A DNA stretch of 5,857 nucleotides from Labilithrix luteola (GTDB taxonomy: Bacteria; Myxococcota_A; Polyangia; Polyangiales; Polyangiaceae), in the NCBI GenBank assembly GCA_026225435.1, contig JAMFST010000558.1:1-5857 (forward strand). The letters are read 5' to 3'. This document shows, piece by piece, positions 1-4,780 of this stretch. Position numbers and translations under genes: made by a program. The stretch's first letter is position 1; each line of letters begins with the position of its first letter. The notes beneath the pieces are model-generated. The model did no database searches and was not told the DNA's origin. It worked only from the letters and a program-made list of their open reading frames with translations.

Positions 1-1
1 G

Positions 2-1090
2 GGGCCGCTGGGGATGAAGGACACGTCCATCCTCGACGACCCGGCCCGGGTGCTCCCGCGCCGGGCGACCGGGTACTCGCCGCGCGAAGGGGGAGGATTC
101 CAGCTCAACACCAGCAGCCGCGCGGTGACCGGCGAAGGGAACGTCCAGTCGACGATCGAGGACCTGTCGCGCTGGGACGCGAACTTCTACGACCCGAAGG
201 TGGGCGGGAAGCTCTGGCTCGAGACGATGCGCACCCCCGGCACCCTCACCGACGGCACCAAGCTGCCCTACGCCATGGGGCTGATGATCAAGACGGATCA
301 CGGTCTCCCGCTCGAGGAGCACTCGGGGGGCTGGGCCGGCTACATCAGCGACGCCCGCCGCTACCCGACCGAGCGCTGGTCGACCACCGTGCTGTGCAAC
401 CGCGACGACGTGAACCCGCTGGCGTTGACCCGCGCGGTCGCGGCGGCAGCGCTGCCTGCGCTCTCCGCGAAGTCGCCAGCGGCAGGAGCGGATGCGACGC
501 CGGCATCGGCGGCGAGCACGGCCACGACGAGCGCCGACGTCTTCGCCGGTGCGTACCTCGACCCGGGGAGCCTGATGCTGCGGGTGTTCACCGCGAAGGG
601 CAGCACGCTGACCGCGAGCTCGTCGCTCGATCCGGCGCAGCCGCCGACGACGATGGAGCGGATCGACGACCGGTCCTTCCGCGTGCCGGGCTCCACTTCG
701 CGCTGGACGTTCGAGCCGGCCAGCGGCAACGGCAAGCCGACGGCGCGGGTGGTGCGCGTCGCGCCGGGGGATCCGACGATGACCTTCGAGCGGTTCACCC
801 CGCAGGCGGCCGAGAAGGCAGGCACCAGAGCCCTGGCGAGCTACGTCGGCCGCTACACGAGCGACGAGGTGACCGCCGATCTCGAGGTGGAGCTCGCCGA
901 CGGCAAGCTGCGCGCGTTCCCGGCGGGCAAGCGCCACCTCGCCGCCACGCTCACGCCTCTCTCTCCGGACATCTTCGCCGGCGGCGAGTACAGCCTCGTC
1001 TTCGCGCGCGCACCGGGCGCAAACGGCAAGGTGACCGGTGTTCAAGCGGTCTTCGACAGCCACCGGGCCGTCCGCTGGAAGCGTCGATGA
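2..1090 (+). CDS. Serine beta-lactamase-fold hydrolase, C-terminal part (5' end outside window)
   Basis: Partial gene; the reading frame is open from base 2 and ends at TGA 1088-1090. The opening residues PLGMKDTS, then STIEDLSRWD (near nt 150-180) and HSGGWAGY (His codon at 320-322), are typical of the class C beta-lactamase/PBP-like serine hydrolase family. HSG stands where the third active-site motif (KTG/HxG) is expected. The SxxK nucleophile and YxN motifs must lie upstream, so catalysis cannot be confirmed here. After the fold ends near VLCNRDD, an Ala/Ser-rich linker (about nt 464-538) leads to two similar segments (about 539-796 and 833-1087). Each opens with a GAY or GRY strand and ends in an aromatic/Arg strand (TFERF, VRWKRR), resembling the lipocalin-like C-terminal domains found on such hydrolases. 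Family members include esterases, D-amino peptidases and carboxypeptidases, so the substrate is unknown. A periplasmic location is likely but the signal peptide is not visible. The DUF885 lipoprotein gene follows after 19 bp. Confidence 0.88.
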   Translation, partial: GPLGMKDTSILDDPARVLPRRATGYSPREGGGFQLNTSSRAVTGEGNVQSTIEDLSRWDANFYDPKVGGKLWLETMRTPGTLTDGTKLPYAMGLMIKTDHGLPLEEHSGGWAGYISDARRYPTERWSTTVLCNRDDVNPLALTRAVAAAALPALSAKSPAAGADATPASAASTATTSADVFAGAYLDPGSLMLRVFTAKGSTLTASSSLDPAQPPTTMERIDDRSFRVPGSTSRWTFEPASGNGKPTARVVRVAPGDPTMTFERFTPQAAEKAGTRALASYVGRYTSDEVTADLEVELADGKLRAFPAGKRHLAATLTPLSPDIFAGGEYSLVFARAPGANGKVTGVQAVFDSHRAVRWKRR

Positions 1091-1109
1091 TCTAAGCTCT
1101 GCGCGCCCC

Positions 1110-2924
1110 ATGAAGACCCGCGCGCTCCTCGCCGTCTCCTCGCTTGCCCCGCTTGCGCTCCTCACCCTCGTCGCCTGTGGAGACGCGACGCCAGCGCCCG
1201 CGCCGCCGCCCCCTCCTCCTTCGCCGGCAGCCTCGAGCAGCGCGCTTCCGGCCAGCGCGCCGACCGCGGACGCTCGCTACGAGCGGCTCTGGGCCGACTT
1301 CCTCGCCGAGTATCTCCGGCGCGAACCCACCTCGGCGACGACGCTGGGGATGCACGAGCACGACGGCGAGTGGCCGGATCTGTCGGCCGCCGGCGAGGCG
1401 CGCGATCGCGCCGTCTACGAGCGCATCGGGCGCGAGCTGCAGCAGATCCCGGCTTCCGAGCTCTCGCCGACGCAGCACCTCGACGCCGAGATCCTCGCGA
1501 ACGCGCTGGCGCAGTGGAGGTTCGACCGCGACGAGATGCGCTCGGCGGAGACGAACCCGCTGCTGTACGTGCGCCTCGTCGGCGACGGGCTCGATCCGTT
1601 CCTCACGCGGAGCTTCGCGCCAGCCGCCGCGCGTGCAGACAGCCTGGCGTCCCGTCTCTCGTCCATCGCGCCGATCGTCGCGGCCGCCCGGGCGCGCATC
1701 ACCCACCCGGCGCGCATCGTCACCGAGACCGCCATCAAGCAGAACAAGGGGCTGCTCGACCTGGTCGACGGCACCTTCGCCGAGCTGCTGGCGCAGGCTC
1801 CCGAGAAGAAGGACACCGTCCTCGCCGCGGCCAAGCAGGCATCGGTCGCGCTCCACGATCTGCAGAAGCTCCTCGAAGGCGAGGTCCTGGCACGCAGCGA
1901 CGGGGACTTCCGTGTCGGCAAGGAGAAGCTGGCCACCCTCCTCCGCCTGCACCTCGACACCGACGTCGACGCCGACGATCTGGTGGTGCAAGCGCGCGCG
2001 CTCCTGGCCAAGACCCAGGACGAGATGGCCCAGAGCGCCCGGGAGCTCTGGCCGGAGCTGATGGGCAAGCGCCCTCTCCCGCCGATGACCACCGACGCCG
2101 CGAAGAAGCGCGTGGTGCGCGAGGTGCTCGCGCACCTGGCCGAGGATCGCCCCACCAACGCCACGGTGGTGGCCGACGCCAGCAAGCTGCTCGCCTCGGC
2201 GACCGACTTCGTCCGCAGCCACGATCTCGTCGGCCTCCCCGCCGACTCCTGCCGGGTGATGGAGATGCCCGAGTACGAGCGCGGCGTGGCCGTGGCCTTC
2301 TGCGAATCCTCCGGGCCCCTCGAGCCGAAGCAGGAGACGCACATCACCATCTCCCCCACGCCCGCCGACTGGCCGGCCGCGCGCAAGACCTCGTTCTACC
2401 GCGAGTACAACCACAGCATGCTCGCCGACCTCATCGTCCACGAGGCGATGCCCGGCCACTACCTGCAGGCGATGCACGCCAACACCTTCAAGGGCTCGCC
2501 GCGCACCATCTTCACCAACGGCTCCTTCGAGGAAGGCTGGGCCGTCTACACCGAGTGGCTCATGGCCAAGCACGGCTTCGGCGGGCCGCGCGTCCGCATG
2601 CAGCGCCTCAAGATGCTCGCCCGCGTGTGCGTCAACGCCATCCTCGACCACGAGATCCACGCCGGGACGATGGACGAGCACGCGGCGGTCGCGCTCATGG
2701 AGACCGAGGCCTTACAGGAAGAAGGAGAAGCGGTCGGCAAGTGGACGCGCGCGCGCATCTCGCACGGGCAGCTGTCGACGTACTTCTACGGCTTCTCGGA
2801 ATTCATGAAGCTGCGCGCGGAGGCGGAGAAGCAGCCCGACTTCAACGAGCGTGCCTACAACGACAAGCTGCTGTCGTTCGGCTCCCCCTCGATGCACGAG
2901 CTGCGCGCCAGCCTGGCGCGCTGA
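1110..2924 (+). CDS. DUF885 family lipoprotein, putative metal-dependent hydrolase
   Basis: Predicted 604-residue envelope lipoprotein. The start at ATG 1110 is chosen because it gives a clean lipoprotein signal: MKTR, a hydrophobic core, then lipobox L20-V21-A22-C23. An in-frame ATG at 1038 would overlap the upstream gene and spoil that signal. A Pro/Ala/Ser-rich tether covers about residues 24-54 and the globular part starts near 55 (RYERLWADFLAEYL). Hallmarks of DUF885 (PF05960) are H444-E-A-M-P-G-H450 followed by LQ, F-E474-E475-G-W-A-V-Y, and D513-x-x-x-H517 near the C terminus. His444, Glu445, His450 and a downstream Glu resemble a zinc-peptidase site, but the His spacing differs from classic HExxH. 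Peptidase activity is an inference; members are mostly uncharacterised. Length fits the family. No Shine-Dalgarno sequence precedes the ATG; a TAAGCT box lies at 1093-1098. It is probably co-transcribed with, or just downstream of, the serine hydrolase gene. Confidence 0.92.
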   Translation: MKTRALLAVSSLAPLALLTLVACGDATPAPAPPPPPPSPAASSSALPASAPTADARYERLWADFLAEYLRREPTSATTLGMHEHDGEWPDLSAAGEARDRAVYERIGRELQQIPASELSPTQHLDAEILANALAQWRFDRDEMRSAETNPLLYVRLVGDGLDPFLTRSFAPAAARADSLASRLSSIAPIVAAARARITHPARIVTETAIKQNKGLLDLVDGTFAELLAQAPEKKDTVLAAAKQASVALHDLQKLLEGEVLARSDGDFRVGKEKLATLLRLHLDTDVDADDLVVQARALLAKTQDEMAQSARELWPELMGKRPLPPMTTDAAKKRVVREVLAHLAEDRPTNATVVADASKLLASATDFVRSHDLVGLPADSCRVMEMPEYERGVAVAFCESSGPLEPKQETHITISPTPADWPAARKTSFYREYNHSMLADLIVHEAMPGHYLQAMHANTFKGSPRTIFTNGSFEEGWAVYTEWLMAKHGFGGPRVRMQRLKMLARVCVNAILDHEIHAGTMDEHAAVALMETEALQEEGEAVGKWTRARISHGQLSTYFYGFSEFMKLRAEAEKQPDFNERAYNDKLLSFGSPSMHELRASLAR

Positions 2925-2929
2925 GGGCG

Positions 2930-4042
2930 TCAGGTCGGCGCGACGACCACGCGGTTGCGGCCGTTCATCTTCGCCTCGTAGCAGGCGGCGTCGATGCGGG
3001 CGAAGGTAGCCTCGGGCTTCGGATCGGCCGCCCAGGCGGCGCTGCCGACACCGATGCTCACCGTCATGGGCAGGCTCTTCCCCTGCCACTCGCACGGCCG
3101 CTCCTCGAGCCGGGCGCGCAGCGTCTCCGCCATGCGCTCCCCCTCGTGGACCGTCGATCCCGGCAGGACGATGACGAACTCCTCCCCGCCGATGCGCGCG
3201 AGCAGATCGATCTCGCGGCGGAAGCACTCCTCCACCAGCCGGGCGAAGTGCTGCAGGCAGGCGTCGCCGGCGAGGTGACCGTGACCGTCGTTCAGCTTCT
3301 TGAAGTGAACGAGATCGCACACCAGCAAGGCGATCTCCCCGCGCGAGCGCGCCGCTTGCTGCCAGGCCTTGGGGTAGACGTTCTCGTACTCGCGTCGATT
3401 GGCCAGCCCGGTGAGCGCGTCGACCCGCGTCATCCGCTCGACCTCCGCGCGACTGAGCTGCAGCGCGAGCTCGGTCTCGATCTGCTGGTCGTACTCGTGG
3501 GCCACGCGCCGCAGGCTCGATAGCTGGTAGAGGATGTACACGAACAGCGTCACCGCGATGGGTCGCAGCATCGGCACGATGACGAAGAGGACGATCGACG
3601 GCGCGTAGAGGAAGACGAGGGTCAGCGTCGTCTGCCGCGGCTCCATGGAGAACGCCTGGGCGAGCGCCGCGCCGAGGGCGACCGAGATGACCACCACGAC
3701 GGTGAAGGGGAGCCAGGCGTCGCGCTCGACGGAGCCGAAGTAGGTCGAGACCGCCGCCCACAGCAGGCACCCGCCGTGGATCAGCGCCCAGTGACGGACG
3801 CGCCAGCGCTGGTAGGCGGCCGGATCGACGAAGCTCGTCGGCGGACGATTGGCGTTGCGCAGGAGGAACATGACGACGAAGCAGACCGCCGGGAGCCACC
3901 CGAGGAGCCGCAGGGGGTGCAGATAGCCAGCAACCCACGCGCTGACGATGCAGGCGATGGCGTAGAAGAGCGGGCCCACGCGCGATCGACCGTAGAGATC
4001 GCCGGCGGAGCGCATCCGCCGGTGAGCCTTCGCGTCGATCAC
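2930..4042 (-). CDS. Six-TM membrane diguanylate cyclase (GGDEF/GGEEF)
   Basis: Converts two GTP to cyclic di-GMP at the inner membrane. With the GTG at 4042 as start, the protein has 370 residues. About six hydrophobic segments (residues 23-41, 46-61, 85-103, 110-131, 139-159, 162-177) form an unrecognised membrane sensor. A charged, probably coiled helix (178-205) then joins the GGDEF domain, which begins at DALTGLANR (208-216). Catalytic features are present: metal-binding D243, N251 and D260 of the FKKLNDGHGHLAGD region, and G285-G-E-E-F289. An inhibitory I-site RxxD (R276-E-I-D279) sits five residues before GGEEF, so product feedback is expected. The usual DxDxF reads D-L-V-H-F; the changed second Asp is not the metal ligand in PleD-type enzymes, so activity is still predicted. 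ATG at 4015 (361 residues) is the alternative start. GTG 4042 is preferred because a TATAGT box lies exactly 6 nt upstream. The gene converges on the DUF885 gene and diverges from the GNAT gene. Confidence 0.93.
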   Translation of the reverse strand: MIDAKAHRRMRSAGDLYGRSRVGPLFYAIACIVSAWVAGYLHPLRLLGWLPAVCFVVMFLLRNANRPPTSFVDPAAYQRWRVRHWALIHGGCLLWAAVSTYFGSVERDAWLPFTVVVVISVALGAALAQAFSMEPRQTTLTLVFLYAPSIVLFVIVPMLRPIAVTLFVYILYQLSSLRRVAHEYDQQIETELALQLSRAEVERMTRVDALTGLANRREYENVYPKAWQQAARSRGEIALLVCDLVHFKKLNDGHGHLAGDACLQHFARLVEECFRREIDLLARIGGEEFVIVLPGSTVHEGERMAETLRARLEERPCEWQGKSLPMTVSIGVGSAAWAADPKPEATFARIDAACYEAKMNGRNRVVVAPT

Positions 4043-4048
4043 CCGAGA

Positions 4049-4054
4049 ACTATA
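4049..4054 (-). promoter_or_regulatory. Candidate -10 box of the diguanylate cyclase gene
   Basis: Read on the minus strand, TATAGT (5 of 6 to TATAAT) ends exactly 6 nt before the GTG codon at 4042. Transcription would therefore begin at or next to that codon, giving a leaderless mRNA. No good -35 hexamer is found 16-18 bp upstream (the sequence there is CCCTAC-like), so an activator or alternative sigma factor may be needed. If GTG 4042 is not used, the same box would give a roughly 27-nt leader to ATG 4015. Confidence 0.4.
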
Positions 4055-4063
4055 CAGTGACGA

Positions 4064-4081
4064 CGCGCCGCGTAGGGCGCG
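4064..4081. repeat. 6-bp inverted repeat over the cyclase upstream promoter region
   Basis: CGCGCC (4064-4069) and GGCGCG (4076-4081) form a perfect inverted repeat around a 6-nt spacer. It sits where the -35 element of the cyclase promoter would lie (4072-4077). It could be a protein-binding site or a chance GC palindrome. Confidence 0.2.
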
Positions 4082-4120
4082 GCAGCAGCGAGAGACAGGC
4101 GGACGAGGCGTGTAGATGTC

Positions 4121-4136
4121 GGAGCGTCCACGCTTC
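4121..4136. promoter_or_regulatory. Short palindrome over the GNAT -35 region, possible operator
   Basis: AGCGT-CC-ACGCT at 4123-4134 is a perfect 5-bp inverted repeat with a 2-bp centre; the outer pair 4121/4136 is also complementary. It covers the predicted -35 position of the GNAT promoter, where a repressor or activator could act. Short palindromes arise by chance in GC-rich DNA, so this is only a candidate site. Confidence 0.22.
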
Positions 4137-4149
4137 ATGCGTGCTGGCG

Positions 4150-4155
4150 TACAAT
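4150..4155 (+). promoter_or_regulatory. Candidate -10 box of the GNAT gene
   Basis: TACAAT (5 of 6 to TATAAT) ends 6 nt before GTG 4162, mirroring the arrangement on the cyclase side. The predicted transcription start falls on or beside the start codon. The -35 position (4127-4132, TCCACG) matches TTGACA at only 3 of 6 bases and lies inside a short palindrome. The GGCGAG immediately before GTG is too close to act as a normal Shine-Dalgarno sequence. Confidence 0.4.
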
Positions 4156-4161
4156 GGCGAG

Positions 4162-4668
4162 GTGGACATCCCGACCCTCGAAACGCGCCGCCTGCGGCTC
4201 GTTCCGCCCAGCTCCGCCAGCGACGACCTGTACCAGCGCTTCTACACCGACGCGGCGGCCTCACGATTGTACGGAGGGCCGCTCTCGGCGGGCGCCGCGT
4301 GGAGTCGGCTGGCCAGTGATCTCGGAAGCTGGCACCTCCAGGGCTACGGCGTGTGGACCCTCCACCGCCGCGCCGAGGGGGATCTCGTCGGTGCCTGCGG
4401 CTTCTGGCAAGGCCGAGGGTGGCCGCGGGAGCTCACCTGGTGGCTGCTGCCGTCCGCCCGTGGACAGGGTCTGGCGCAGGAAGCGTCGCTCGCCGCCCTC
4501 TCGCACGCTTACCAGGGGTTCGGCTGGGAGGTCGTCGAGACGTACATGAACGACGCGAACGCGGCAGCGCGCACCCTGGTGGAGCGTCTCGGCGGGGTGA
4601 AGACCGATCGTCGAGTCTTTCCCGACGATCTCGAGCGAGACGTCTACCAGCTCCCGCGGCCCGCATAG
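4162..4668 (+). CDS. GNAT family N-acetyltransferase (RimJ/RimL-like, Acetyltransf_3 type)
   Basis: Predicted cytoplasmic acetyl-CoA-dependent N-acetyltransferase of 168 residues, a usual length for the family. The N terminus VDIPTLETRRLRLVP matches the typical LETxRLxLR opening of RimJ/RimL-like GNATs. The acetyl-CoA pyrophosphate loop is S-A-R100-G-Q-G-L-A105, just after the ELTWWLLP strand, and the C-terminal NDANAAARTLVERLGG helix is the standard GNAT closing element. The substrate (protein N terminus, amino acid or small molecule) cannot be told. The frame extends upstream to ATG 4057 and GTG 4141, but the family-like sequence begins at GTG 4162. A TACAAT box ends 6 nt before this GTG, so leaderless expression is plausible. 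The residues encoded upstream (4057-4161) look non-homologous and overlap the divergent promoter. No functional link to the neighbouring cyclase is visible. Confidence 0.87.
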   Translation: MDIPTLETRRLRLVPPSSASDDLYQRFYTDAAASRLYGGPLSAGAAWSRLASDLGSWHLQGYGVWTLHRRAEGDLVGACGFWQGRGWPRELTWWLLPSARGQGLAQEASLAALSHAYQGFGWEVVETYMNDANAAARTLVERLGGVKTDRRVFPDDLERDVYQLPRPA

Positions 4669-4694
4669 ACGCGCTCGCCAGGGCGCTCTACCGT

Positions 4695-4732
4695 TGTAAA
4701 AATGTTCTCGAGAGCGCGAGCGCGCGCTTGAG
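4695..4732 (-). terminator. Possible hairpin terminator reading on the minus strand
   Basis: AGCGCG (4713-4718) pairs with CGCGCT (4723-4728) across a 4-nt loop. The stem extends through a G-T pair and, past a 2-nt bulge, through CTC (4707-4709) with GAG (4730-4732). Read on the minus strand, the hairpin is followed by AACATTTTTAC, an intrinsic-terminator-like T run. On the plus strand no T run follows, so it is a poor terminator for the GNAT gene. No minus-strand gene is known to end here, so it may block antisense transcription or be incidental. Confidence 0.25.
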
Positions 4733-4743
4733 GCTGAATCGCG

Positions 4744-4772
4744 TAGACAGCCACGGTCCTCGCTCTTAGCGT
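4744..4772 (+). promoter_or_regulatory. Candidate promoter of the exported-protein gene
   Basis: TAGACA at 4744-4749 (5 of 6 to TTGACA) is separated by exactly 17 bp from TAGCGT at 4767-4772 (a TAnnnT-type -10, 3 of 6 to TATAAT). The predicted start, about 7 nt further on (near 4779), is next to ATG 4781, so the mRNA would have little or no leader. No Shine-Dalgarno sequence is present (CCGCCGCC precedes the ATG). The weak -10 limits confidence. Confidence 0.35.
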
Positions 4773-4780
4773 CCGCCGCC

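Noticed and set aside
1038..1109. Upstream ATG at 1038 as the start of the DUF885 protein
   Set aside because: It would overlap the hydrolase gene by 53 bp and bury the lipoprotein signal; ATG 1110 gives a normal lipobox at residue 23.
1092..2681. 529-codon open frame on the minus strand opposite DUF885
   Set aside because: A low-complexity Val/Gly/Arg-rich mirror of a well-supported gene, with no recognisable motif.
1370..3523. 717-codon open frame on the plus strand spanning the DUF885 and cyclase genes
   Set aside because: It is an Arg/Ala/Gly/Pro-rich shadow frame typical of high-GC DNA and overlaps two genes with clear family motifs.
2712..3938. 408-codon minus-strand frame overlapping the cyclase gene
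   Set aside because: It is Arg/Ala/Pro-rich without motifs, and the alternate frame here contains the full GGDEF domain.
4057..4161. N-terminal extension of the GNAT protein from ATG 4057
   Set aside because: The extra 35 residues show no GNAT similarity and lie over the divergent promoter region; family-like sequence begins at GTG 4162.
4043..4264. N-terminal extension of the cyclase from ATG 4264
   Set aside because: The added residues are Arg/Gly-rich, overlap the GNAT coding region and come before the candidate promoter.
4702..4731. Nine-codon ATG frame in the spacer as a leader peptide
   Set aside because: It lies upstream of the predicted promoter, has no ribosome binding site and no regulatory residue pattern.
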